Positions 43,928 through 52,078 of a stretch of DNA of 64,000 bases are shown piece by piece (the stretch's first letter is position 1; every line of letters begins with the position of its first letter). The stretch is from Chryseobacterium carnipullorum (GTDB lineage: Bacteria; Bacteroidota; Bacteroidia; Flavobacteriales; Weeksellaceae), in NCBI RefSeq assembly GCF_900142785.1, contig NZ_FRCD01000019.1, forward strand, positions 1 through 64,000, read 5' to 3'. Under the pieces are notes generated by a model, which was not told the origin of the DNA, did not search any database, and saw nothing but the letters and a program-made list of their open reading frames with translations. The position numbers were made by a program, and so were the translations under genes.

Positions 43928-44902
43928 ATGAAAAATCTTAAAAAGATACTATTCATTACAACAATGACTCTATTAGTTTACAGCTGTAATACTGAAACCA
44001 AAAAGCAAGAAAAAGAAAATCAAACAGAACAAAAAGTCGCTGAAAACGTTAATTTTGAAGGAAACTATGTTAACAATTCCTACAGCCAAAGAAAGGAAGG
44101 ATACGATTGGGTTGCTGTTATTGTGAGTAAAGAAAGCGACAATCAATTAAAAATCGTAGTTCGGTCAAGAGCAGACAAAAAGAAACCTACTTGCACATTT
44201 GATATTATTGCCCAAAAATTTGATAAAAATACTTACACATCGGTTGTTCAAGATAAAAAAGTAATGTTTCGTTTTAGTGAAAATGGTATTACCATCGAAA
44301 CCGAGAAAAAAGAAGATAGCAGCATCCTCAGTTTTTATTGTTCAGGCGGAGCGAGTATTGCAGATACTTATACCAAAATTAATGAGCCGTTGGACGAAAC
44401 TCAAATTGATAAAACAAAGTTCAGTAAAGTTCTCAATTTACAAGATGTTGGCTTTAATATTTCGTCTACTGAAAAAAATGGAGCAACACAACTCAGCATC
44501 TTTACTTTCGGACTTCCAAATGATTTCAAAGAAACCCTAAACATTAACAACCAAATAGTTGTAAATGCAGAAGTAGATGATTTAGATGCCGACGGCTCAC
44601 CAGAATTGGTGGTATTTACCAAAGATAGCAGTAATAAAGAAAATGTGTATGCTTATTCTGTAAACAACAAAAAATCTATGAGCTCTGTATATTTCCAACC
44701 CACTGTAGAAAATAACAAGATTAAAATTGGCTATAATGGACAAGATAGATTTACATTGATGGAAGGTAATTTAGTTCAACGTTTTCCGGTTTTTGAAAAC
44801 AATGTGGAAACCAAAAAAATAAGACAAGTAGCCTATAAACTTAAAGATGGAGAATCCTCAAAAAAGTTTGAAATAAGCAAACATACCGATTACGAAAAAT
44901 AA
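43928..44902 (+). CDS. lipoprotein with PliI-like (lysozyme inhibitor) C-terminal domain
   Basis: 324 aa. Signal peptide with lipobox LLVYSC, then a Lys/Glu/Gln-rich linker. The N-terminal domain (about 40-150) is unrecognised. The C-terminal half has VVNAEVDDLDADGSPELVVF, YAYSVNNKKSMSSVYF, GYNGQDRF and NLVQRFPVFE, which I recall as the pattern of PliI, periplasmic inhibitors of invertebrate-type lysozyme. If so, it protects peptidoglycan against host or predator lysozyme. It is a single gene on the plus strand. The PliI match is from memory and uncertain. Confidence 0.5.
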   Translation: MKNLKKILFITTMTLLVYSCNTETKKQEKENQTEQKVAENVNFEGNYVNNSYSQRKEGYDWVAVIVSKESDNQLKIVVRSRADKKKPTCTFDIIAQKFDKNTYTSVVQDKKVMFRFSENGITIETEKKEDSSILSFYCSGGASIADTYTKINEPLDETQIDKTKFSKVLNLQDVGFNISSTEKNGATQLSIFTFGLPNDFKETLNINNQIVVNAEVDDLDADGSPELVVFTKDSSNKENVYAYSVNNKKSMSSVYFQPTVENNKIKIGYNGQDRFTLMEGNLVQRFPVFENNVETKKIRQVAYKLKDGESSKKFEISKHTDYEK

Positions 44903-44987
44903 AAAATCGGCTTTTGAGACTTGATTTGAATACATTAAATGAGAAGCTCCAAAAACAGTTATCGATAATCCTTAAAAACAGAAAAAT

Positions 44988-45716
44988 TTGAAAACGGAAA
45001 GAAAAACATATTTAATTTTTGGAATAAGTAAAGGTCTCGGAAAAGCAATTACTAAAAGCTTACCTACTGAAAATGATGAAGTATTTGGAATTTCAAGAAG
45101 TAAGCCTAATTATTTAAATGAAAAATCGAATGTAACTTGGATTAGCACAGACTTGTCAGACCCGAAAAATTCATCAGAAATTATAAAAGAAAATATCGGG
45201 AATAGAAAAATCGATTATTTTATTTATAATGTTGGAATATGGGAAAGTAATGCTTTTACGGAAAAATATAGTTTTGAAGAAAATTCTGAATTTGAAATAG
45301 CCAATATGATCAATACAAATATCACATCTTGTATTTTGAACATCAAATCAGTAATTGAAAATTTAAAACAATCTGAAAACGCCAAGATAATTTTAATGGG
45401 TTCAACTTGGGGATTAGATAATCACAATGGAAAAGAAGTAACTTTTTCTGCCACAAAGTTTGCATTGAGGGGTATAGTACATTCATTAAGAGAAAATCTC
45501 CGTGAGTATAAAATTGGGGTTTCAATAGTAAACTTAGGATATTTAGCGACCGAATTTGAAGATGATGAAAATATCGAAACTATAATAGAGCAAACAGAAG
45601 GAAAACTAATTCCTTTACAAGACGTTATTGGTGCTTTGAAATTCATTATATCAACTTCTAACGCAAGCTGCGTAAAGGAAATTAATATGCCTGCAATGAA
45701 TGATTTTAATTTATAA
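44988..45716 (+). CDS. short-chain dehydrogenase-like protein with altered active site
   Basis: 242 aa from a TTG start (MKTERKTYLIFG...). Rossmann motif F-G-I-S-K-G-L-G-K-A in place of TGxxxGxG, then Y-N-V-G for NNAG, catalytic Ser139 in LMGSTWG and Lys157 in FSATKFAL. The catalytic Tyr of YxxxK is Phe153, so ordinary ketone/alcohol oxidoreduction is doubtful. Substrate unknown. The N-terminus could begin slightly differently, since no ATG is near. It is separated from the lipoprotein by 85 bases and may be co-transcribed. Confidence 0.7.
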   Translation: MKTERKTYLIFGISKGLGKAITKSLPTENDEVFGISRSKPNYLNEKSNVTWISTDLSDPKNSSEIIKENIGNRKIDYFIYNVGIWESNAFTEKYSFEENSEFEIANMINTNITSCILNIKSVIENLKQSENAKIILMGSTWGLDNHNGKEVTFSATKFALRGIVHSLRENLREYKIGVSIVNLGYLATEFEDDENIETIIEQTEGKLIPLQDVIGALKFIISTSNASCVKEINMPAMNDFNL

Positions 45717-45918
45717 AAAGGACTACCGATAACTCGTTGCTGTACTTCAGGCAGAAGATGCTGCAAATTCATCAACAGTACTTCGATTGAATTTTTGTAG
45801 TACTAGTACGGCTTCTGTACCCCTATTTCACTGCCATCACAAAGCTCCGAAGTAATATAACCAATCCGTAAACCTTACAAAACAAACTAGAGTAAATACG
45901 GAATTTTACTTCATCAAT

Positions 45919-46044
45919 TTAAAACGATGAAAATAACCGTAAGTAGATTTCTTTTAGAATATTAGCGTTTAATTCAATAAAATATTTCTCTGCTTTAAGA
46001 TCTTTCAAAAAATAATAGAACATGTATGTCATTTTATGAGCCAT
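45919..46044 (-). pseudogene. remnant of an unrecognised gene (copy 2)
   Basis: A 41-codon frame (MAHKMTYMFYYFLKDLKAEK... to LRLFSSF) whose codons for LKAEKYFIELNANILKEIY match the remnant at 19542-19679, with mostly silent third-position changes. It stands next to the 3' boundary of the RiPP cluster. The rest of 45717-46149 shows no gene. Confidence 0.4.
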
Positions 46045-46149
46045 AATTGGTGTTTTTTGTATGACGCTAAGAATATAAAAAATCAGTAATAGTGTATTTC
46101 AAATTTAATCCATCAACTTGGTGGTCAATCTGACTGAAATTTAAATCTA

Positions 46150-47022
46150 TTAAAGAGGCAGAGCGTTTTTCTGTACCGAACACACCAGCATATCTGCTTC
46201 AAAAAGAATATGGCCGCCCGTTTTAAAACCAGACAAAAGCGAATAAATCTGTTGTTCCTTTTCCTGGCGTTCATCACCGGAAAGCGCAGACAATAATGTA
46301 TTTATTATGGGATTGCAGTCTTTGAAAAAGGCCCACAATTCCTGTTCGCTGCCTTCCCAGTTCAAAACGGTTTTTCTTGCCACTACCAGAAGATTGCTGA
46401 CGGGCTTATCTTCGAACAACGTCTTAAGCGTCTGGGTGTCAGAAAACATAAAAGGATCCTGGCCGTCGGGATATTTATGGTCCTCCATAGCGAATGTATC
46501 CTTGACGAGCCGGAACAACTGGTTGTCGCCGGTCCAGGTCGTGATTACCATATGTCCTCCTGGTCTGAGTACGCGCAAAAACTGATCTATGGCCCCTGAT
46601 GGATGCCTAAGGTACATCAGGGAAAAAAAGCAGGTAAGCAGGTCGAAGCTGGCATCGGGATAATCCAGCATTTCTGCGGCACACACTTTGAACGAGATAT
46701 GGGACAAATTTTCTTCCTGTGCCAGCAGCCCGGCAATTTCGATCGATTCTGTGGCAATATCACACGCCTCAAAACGGCATTGAGGCCAGGCCTTCGCCAG
46801 ATCAAGTACCGGTGTCCCCGTTCCTGTAGCAACGTCAAGGGCAGCAGCCGGCAATGGCATATCCTCCATCAATTCCTGAATAGCAAGACAGGCGTCCTCT
46901 GTCCATCGGGTGAGGTAAGCATGCCACCTGATCCAGGGATCCGAAGTTTTTGCTATGATGACCGCCCTTCGCGCCACCTGTGCGAACCTGTTATCTAGGG
47001 TTAATTTTTCACTGTTATCCAT
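46150..47022 (-). CDS. class I SAM-dependent methyltransferase of the RiPP cluster
   Basis: 290 aa. SAM-binding motif I reads ALDVATGTGTPVLDLA at about 60-75, followed by ACDIATESIEIA (motif II) and the UbiE/Methyltransf_11-like stretch YPDASFDLLTCFFSLMYLRHP and LRVLRPGGHMVITTW. It is the last gene of the minus-strand RiPP operon, 45 bases after the 85-aa orphan. It shares the cluster's GC-richer base use, so it may methylate the peptide (N-terminus, side chain or azole) or be a resistance or tailoring factor. The target is inferred from position only. Confidence 0.75.
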   Translation of the reverse strand: MDNSEKLTLDNRFAQVARRAVIIAKTSDPWIRWHAYLTRWTEDACLAIQELMEDMPLPAAALDVATGTGTPVLDLAKAWPQCRFEACDIATESIEIAGLLAQEENLSHISFKVCAAEMLDYPDASFDLLTCFFSLMYLRHPSGAIDQFLRVLRPGGHMVITTWTGDNQLFRLVKDTFAMEDHKYPDGQDPFMFSDTQTLKTLFEDKPVSNLLVVARKTVLNWEGSEQELWAFFKDCNPIINTLLSALSGDERQEKEQQIYSLLSGFKTGGHILFEADMLVCSVQKNALPL

Positions 47023-47067
47023 AATGCTGTTACTTATTTCTGGCCCGTTAAAAGGAGTTATTTAATT

Positions 47068-47325
47068 TTACAACAAACGGTTCGGCTCAATCTGAAAATC
47101 CTGACCGGTAAGTGATGCTATTTCCATTATTGCTTTATTCCAGACTTCTTCCGGTGCATAAATAACCAGTTGGCCCAGCATTTCTAAATGCTCCACTTTG
47201 ATGTCCATTTGTTCCAGTCGGGTTTTTAATGCTATGAGCCGGTCTCTGTCTGCTTCCTTTGCATCTGGTACAAGCGATCGGGTATCTGATAAACTTACCA
47301 GGAAACTGATTTCTTCTTTTTTCAT
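47068..47325 (-). CDS. 85-aa orphan protein downstream of the S8 protease
   Basis: A small soluble protein, MKKEEISFLVSLSD..., with a predicted beta-alpha-beta pattern (DIKVEHLEMLGQLVIYAPEEVWNKAI). It follows the S8 protease by 10 bases and no family is recognised. The size and fold pattern resemble stand-alone I9-type propeptides or inhibitor/chaperones of subtilisins, which would fit the neighbour; that is inference. It belongs to the RiPP operon by spacing. Confidence 0.5.
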   Translation of the reverse strand: MKKEEISFLVSLSDTRSLVPDAKEADRDRLIALKTRLEQMDIKVEHLEMLGQLVIYAPEEVWNKAIMEIASLTGQDFQIEPNRLL

Positions 47326-47335
47326 GACCCTTTCT

Positions 47336-48565
47336 TTAGCTGCTTAAATTGATTCTGCCTTTGCCGGCCCGCTCTGTATCTTGCAAAGGTATTACCATAT
47401 TAAGCAATAATTCTTTGAGCTTTAGCGGTTGCGTGATCAGTTCGGGCTGCCTTTCCAGCAATAGTGCCGCTATCCCTGCTGCTATCGGCGAAGCCATTGA
47501 GGTGCCGCTTTGTTTGAAGTATTGGTTCCCAGGTCCTGACAGGCTGGAGTACAGCCAGACCCCCGGAGCACTGATGTCCGGTTTGTTGATATTGCCCAGC
47601 TGGGCTACTGTGCCCCAGGAGGAGAAAGAAGCTACCTTGTCATTTTCGTCCAAGGCACCGATCCCCAGTGTAAGATCATAATTACCTGGGCTGGAATCGC
47701 TGTTTTTTCCTTTGCTTCCGTTATTGCCTATTGCTGCAATCATCAGAGTGCCCGGATCTGTAAGCGCCATGTCCAGGGCACCGTGCAGGTAATCATTAAA
47801 ACCAGATGCAGATTCTATGGAGGCATTGATCAGATGTACTCTTCCCGCCTGCGTATCATTGTCACGGCCTTGTTCAAGCAGGTAATTCAGACCGCCCAGT
47901 ATTTGCGCCAGGTATCCTGCGGTACCACCGCGTTCCGTAAGGCAGGCCGCTACGGTCAGCGAAGCATCCGGTGCTACCCCTGCATTTCTGCCGGCCAGCA
48001 GACCACATACATGAGTACCATGAGTACCATAGTCTTTCGGGGTTGTGCCTACAAGTCTACCGACACTGTCAAATTCTGCAAATGTTATCTGCTTGCCGGC
48101 AAACTCCTGGTGACTTGCGTAAATTCCGCTGTCGATAACGCCTACATTGATATTCCTCCCGGTAAGGCTGCCATCCAGGTTAAGCTTTTTCTTATGCCAG
48201 AATTCCGGTAATTTTGCCTGTGACTCCTGTGATATTTCTGCAGGTGTAACCGATGCCACTTCTACATTTTCCCTGATCGTGGCGCCAAAAGTATCTTTGA
48301 AGTAAGATTCATCGATCTGCTCTTCGTCCATAATAAAAGTACAAAGATTATCGAGCGTGTGATAAACGCCCTGCAACCGGGATGCAGCACGTGCCGATCG
48401 CATCTTTTGTTGATATGGCCCATTTTGAATAAGATCATGAATATGGGCGGTTTTACCTTTTGCTGAATGGAGATTAAGATGGGGGCCTGCACTTCTGAGG
48501 TTTTGTCCCCTGGACTCCAAATCCTGCAAAAAGGCTTTGGATGGAATAACGATTTTAACTGCCAT
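47336..48565 (-). CDS. cytoplasmic S8 (subtilisin-like) protease, candidate leader peptidase
   Basis: 409 aa with the full catalytic triad: Asp145 in VGVIDSGIY, His182 in THGTHVCG, Ser356 in SGTSMASP, and oxyanion Asn281 in AAIGNNGS. There is no signal peptide; an N-terminal ~120-residue region contains an I9-like part. In lanthipeptide and cyanobactin clusters, S8 proteases remove the leader, so cleavage of the precursor at the Ala-rich junction is the likely job. It starts 2 bases after the 152-aa gene. Confidence 0.85.
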   Translation of the reverse strand: MAVKIVIPSKAFLQDLESRGQNLRSAGPHLNLHSAKGKTAHIHDLIQNGPYQQKMRSARAASRLQGVYHTLDNLCTFIMDEEQIDESYFKDTFGATIRENVEVASVTPAEISQESQAKLPEFWHKKKLNLDGSLTGRNINVGVIDSGIYASHQEFAGKQITFAEFDSVGRLVGTTPKDYGTHGTHVCGLLAGRNAGVAPDASLTVAACLTERGGTAGYLAQILGGLNYLLEQGRDNDTQAGRVHLINASIESASGFNDYLHGALDMALTDPGTLMIAAIGNNGSKGKNSDSSPGNYDLTLGIGALDENDKVASFSSWGTVAQLGNINKPDISAPGVWLYSSLSGPGNQYFKQSGTSMASPIAAGIAALLLERQPELITQPLKLKELLLNMVIPLQDTERAGKGRINLSS

Positions 48566-48567
48566 AA

Positions 48568-49026
48568 CTATTGATTTTTGGGTCTGGTATCCCTGATTGT
48601 GATTACGGTATTTTTTCCTTTTAGTTCCTGCGGATCGAGCTGTATTATCCCCATGGGATGCTTAGGCATATACGCCGGCATGGGAATATAAAAGGCCCAG
48701 GTAAAGGTAAACCCGACCGGGCCGCTTAGCTGATCTTCGCTAAGGAGATGCGTGACACGGAAATGTTCTCCGCTCCTACCTTTTCGCGGCTGCATATCAT
48801 GAAGCAGATGCTTTTCTGCAGATACCAGGCCACATTCCAGCTCAAGGTTATAGCTGATGTCCCAGGTAACAGTCGCTTCGTTCTGGTGATCAAGGTCATA
48901 CTGGTGTTTTTCAACAGAGCAAGCCGGCAGGTTAAAGGGAAAATAGTCGGCCGGCCAACGAAAATAAGCGTCCCAGTAAGGGTCCAGGCGAACAATGGAT
49001 GGTGTTTCAGTATTTATATTTATCAT
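48568..49026 (-). CDS. 152-aa orphan protein of the RiPP operon
   Basis: Soluble, beta-rich by pattern, no known motif. It is rich in aromatic residues and Pro (DPYWDAYFRWPADYFPFNLP near the N-terminus; FTFTWAFYIPMPAYMPKHP near 110-130). It lies 4 bases downstream of the LanM-like gene and 2 bases upstream of the protease, so it is very likely co-translated with them. It could be a partner or scaffold for the modifying enzymes, or an immunity factor. I do not recognise it. Confidence 0.6.
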   Translation of the reverse strand: MININTETPSIVRLDPYWDAYFRWPADYFPFNLPACSVEKHQYDLDHQNEATVTWDISYNLELECGLVSAEKHLLHDMQPRKGRSGEHFRVTHLLSEDQLSGPVGFTFTWAFYIPMPAYMPKHPMGIIQLDPQELKGKNTVITIRDTRPKNQ

Positions 49027-49030
49027 TGGG

Positions 49031-52000
49031 TTATAGATTTTTGAAAGAATTTAAACGACGGAAGGAACCAAACTTTCCGGCTTGGTCTAACCTTAAAAAT
49101 AAATGGCATAATGCACCCGTTCCATGAATAACGGACAACAGGTGTATATCGGAAGCCCAGCTATCGGCAAACCATTGGCCTGTTTGCTCTTTCCTGGAGA
49201 CGATCGCTGCAGCAAAATGATTTGCCTGTACGAGGTATTGTCTGTCCCCGGTAATATCAGATAGATTTAGCGCCAGTTCTGCATAATCGATCAGCTGTTG
49301 TACTGTTAACTGCCGGATATCCCGGGACAGAAATGCTTGATAAACATTGGCGCTGTTTTGATCATACCTGTACTCCAAAGCTGTAAATAAAGTCCCCATG
49401 TCCGGGTCTTGCCCGAACGAAAAATTACCGGATTGCCCCTTCATGATCTGGTCGAGGTAGTCGTACCCCGGCTTTAAGGAAGGCAGTACCTCCAGCGGTC
49501 TTGCATATCCCGGGAAAACGCTTTTGGATTCGAAAGAATGCCGGGTAAGTTCTGCCAGTTCCCCAGCCGGTTTAAGCCCGTGAAGACTGAACAGCAACCC
49601 GGAGTAACCACTGATAAAATCCGGGGAAGTATACTTCCGGAGTTGCTGGAGGGGAATTGCATCGACGTAAAGTTGTAAAGCGGTCCTGGCTTCGGCAGAT
49701 TGCAAATGCCGCGCGGCATATTCCAGAGCGATGATCTGGGATCCGATCCCTGCATAAGCGCCAAGTAATAAGGGTTTGTCTGTAGTGCCCCATACCAGGT
49801 CCAGGTGAGTGAAGTTGGCTATAGAATTTTTCACAACGGATAAGGTGGAGGCCAGGCTGCCCAACGCATAGGTTTTATAATCTTCCAGGCCATACGCCCG
49901 GTAAAGATCGATAAACATCATGCTCAGACCGCAGGTACCCGATAACAGGTCAGGCTTCAGTACCTCCAGCATATAAGTCCCTATATGTGGCTGATAATCC
50001 AGGCCTATCCAGGCCATATCACCCTTCGGGCTTTTTATAGCTTGATTCATGATCAGAGAGGCACAAGCCTTTGCCTGTGCAGCCCAGTCCGGAATTGGCA
50101 CCTGCCCGGTTATTTCTTTATAGCCGCCTACAGGTGCTTCATGATCCCCGCAATAGAAGGTGCTGGAAACGATTTGCTGATTTTTTTTGATGTCGAATGA
50201 ATCGATCGAGCGTAAACGGTCGATCATCAAATCCAGGGCGCTATGGTCAAAATAGTTAAATACAGTCTTATCCACCTTCAGTTGTGTGCTGCCGCCCTTG
50301 GCCGTAAAAAGCGGGATGTCCAGATGGCGCATCGACACAATCTCATTGGCCAGGATGGTTGCTTTTTCCTCATTCAGTTTATTGTCTTCCCATACTTCTT
50401 TGAACAGTGAGAATAATGATTTATCCCTGATGATACCACTGACCAGGTTTTGCGAATGCGTAGAAATTTTGATAATACGCATATAAGTCCAGGTATCGCG
50501 GTGGATATACCGCAGGAGAGCGTCCGAGAATTGATGAAGACAGCTGTTTTCCGCCAGCAGCTTATCTTTTAAGCGTACCAGAGCATGATTCATTTCTGCA
50601 TAACCTTGCTGGAACTCCTCCATATAATCCGAAGAAAGGGCAAATACTCCCTTGACACTTGGCAGATAATCCGTTTTTTCCCAGGTAATATACCCCGCCT
50701 CCGATTTCTTGATCCCTATGCTGATATTATTATCGGCGGCCAGCGAAAGTTTGAAAGGAGAAGAAAAGGGTTTGATGGCAGCCAGAGTACCCAGATCTTC
50801 GGCTTTTACGCCCATGCCTATCGGCGTAGGGAAAGAAATGATGCCGATTTTGATCACGGACTCTTCCAGTTCCTGTAATGCATTTTGCTCTGACGGTAGC
50901 AGGTCTTTACCTGATTCTTTTATATGCTGAATCACCATTTCCAGGTCGACAAATACAGGTTGATCTCCGTGTGCCACCAGGTTGTCCAGCCAGAAATCCC
51001 GGGCACCGCACAACTGGAACAAACGGGTAAGCATACCCATCCGCCGGAAAAAAGCCGGGAACTCTGAAGTGTCGCTGCATTCCTTATGCGTGATAAACTC
51101 CTCCCAGGTATAGTCGCCCATTACCGCTATCCGGCGTGTAGCCAGGTTCAGGGGTAATACGGTATTCAGCTCTGTGATCAATTCAAAAAAATTATTGGCG
51201 ATCTGTAAATTCTTGGGTTTGTAAACCAACTTCCTGCCGCCTGAAAAAGTAAGTAATGCCACCGATCTTCCGTTGCAATGCACATCACCCGCATCTCCGG
51301 AGTAATCCACAAGCAGACCGAGCTTATCCGTATTGAAGAAGGTCTTGGCGATCATCGCCCTATCCCTCGACAAACGTTCTAAAAACTCGGTGATACTATC
51401 GGCCCAATTGGTGTAGGCAACGGCTAGTAACCGGCCAAGAACGGGGTAATGTTCGATACGTTGCAGCCATGCCTCAAAACTTGCCAGGTCTGCTGTTTTA
51501 TCACCAGCGGCAAATGAAGGAATAATACTGTTGAGATAAATCTCGTTATCCAGTACAGAAACAGAAAGCGTAACCAGCCTGCGGCCAATAGCCTGCACCA
51601 TCTGTGCACCCGACTGGTAAGTGATCCCTAAATCAAGCCTGTCCGATTCAGCAATAACATGTGCTTCCGCCATTTTAACGAAGGGAAGCAATATACTTTC
51701 TACGGAGTTATCCTGCTTATTTCCGGGGTGAGACAGGATGGTACAAAAATCGGAAAGATGATGAAAAACTTTTTTTAGCGCTCTGGCCCAGTCCGGCAAC
51801 AAATCCGGATCGTCAACGATCACATCGGACTGAACTGCACGTAAGAAGGTGGTTTGATCCCAACCCATGAACTCCAGGAACGCATTTAATCTGGCCACAT
51901 CGCCATAACCTACTATATCTGCCCACTCCTGCTCTATGGCGGGTGTGGAACCTTGTATCTTTTCCGAACAGGTAAAAGCCTTATCGGACATCAGCTCATC

Positions 52001-52078
52001 AATAGAGCAGGCAAGTGCAATAATCCGGTGCAAGCGCGCTGTTGTTGCTGAGGGAGATATTATTTCGTTAACATCCAT
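49031..52078 (-). CDS. LanM-like lanthipeptide synthetase with degenerate cyclase half
   Basis: 1015 aa, the usual LanM length. Residues about 100-620 form the DUF4135 dehydratase: GGRKLVYKPKN (about 280-290), then GARDFWLDNLVAHGDQPVFVDLE (358-380) where the normal D-x-H-x-x-N is D-F-W-L-D-N, so the His is replaced while the Asn and the distal D-x-E remain. Residues about 690-1015 have the LanC toroid repeats (SGTCGLSMM, GAYAGIGSQI, SGYSGLLFSL, VIHGTGALCHLFL), but the zinc ligands expected as W-C-x-G and C-H-G are not found. It likely dehydrates Ser/Thr without forming thioether rings. It overlaps the radical SAM gene by 11 bases. Confidence 0.85.
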   Translation of the reverse strand: MDVNEIISPSATTARLHRIIALACSIDELMSDKAFTCSEKIQGSTPAIEQEWADIVGYGDVARLNAFLEFMGWDQTTFLRAVQSDVIVDDPDLLPDWARALKKVFHHLSDFCTILSHPGNKQDNSVESILLPFVKMAEAHVIAESDRLDLGITYQSGAQMVQAIGRRLVTLSVSVLDNEIYLNSIIPSFAAGDKTADLASFEAWLQRIEHYPVLGRLLAVAYTNWADSITEFLERLSRDRAMIAKTFFNTDKLGLLVDYSGDAGDVHCNGRSVALLTFSGGRKLVYKPKNLQIANNFFELITELNTVLPLNLATRRIAVMGDYTWEEFITHKECSDTSEFPAFFRRMGMLTRLFQLCGARDFWLDNLVAHGDQPVFVDLEMVIQHIKESGKDLLPSEQNALQELEESVIKIGIISFPTPIGMGVKAEDLGTLAAIKPFSSPFKLSLAADNNISIGIKKSEAGYITWEKTDYLPSVKGVFALSSDYMEEFQQGYAEMNHALVRLKDKLLAENSCLHQFSDALLRYIHRDTWTYMRIIKISTHSQNLVSGIIRDKSLFSLFKEVWEDNKLNEEKATILANEIVSMRHLDIPLFTAKGGSTQLKVDKTVFNYFDHSALDLMIDRLRSIDSFDIKKNQQIVSSTFYCGDHEAPVGGYKEITGQVPIPDWAAQAKACASLIMNQAIKSPKGDMAWIGLDYQPHIGTYMLEVLKPDLLSGTCGLSMMFIDLYRAYGLEDYKTYALGSLASTLSVVKNSIANFTHLDLVWGTTDKPLLLGAYAGIGSQIIALEYAARHLQSAEARTALQLYVDAIPLQQLRKYTSPDFISGYSGLLFSLHGLKPAGELAELTRHSFESKSVFPGYARPLEVLPSLKPGYDYLDQIMKGQSGNFSFGQDPDMGTLFTALEYRYDQNSANVYQAFLSRDIRQLTVQQLIDYAELALNLSDITGDRQYLVQANHFAAAIVSRKEQTGQWFADSWASDIHLLSVIHGTGALCHLFLRLDQAGKFGSFRRLNSFKNL

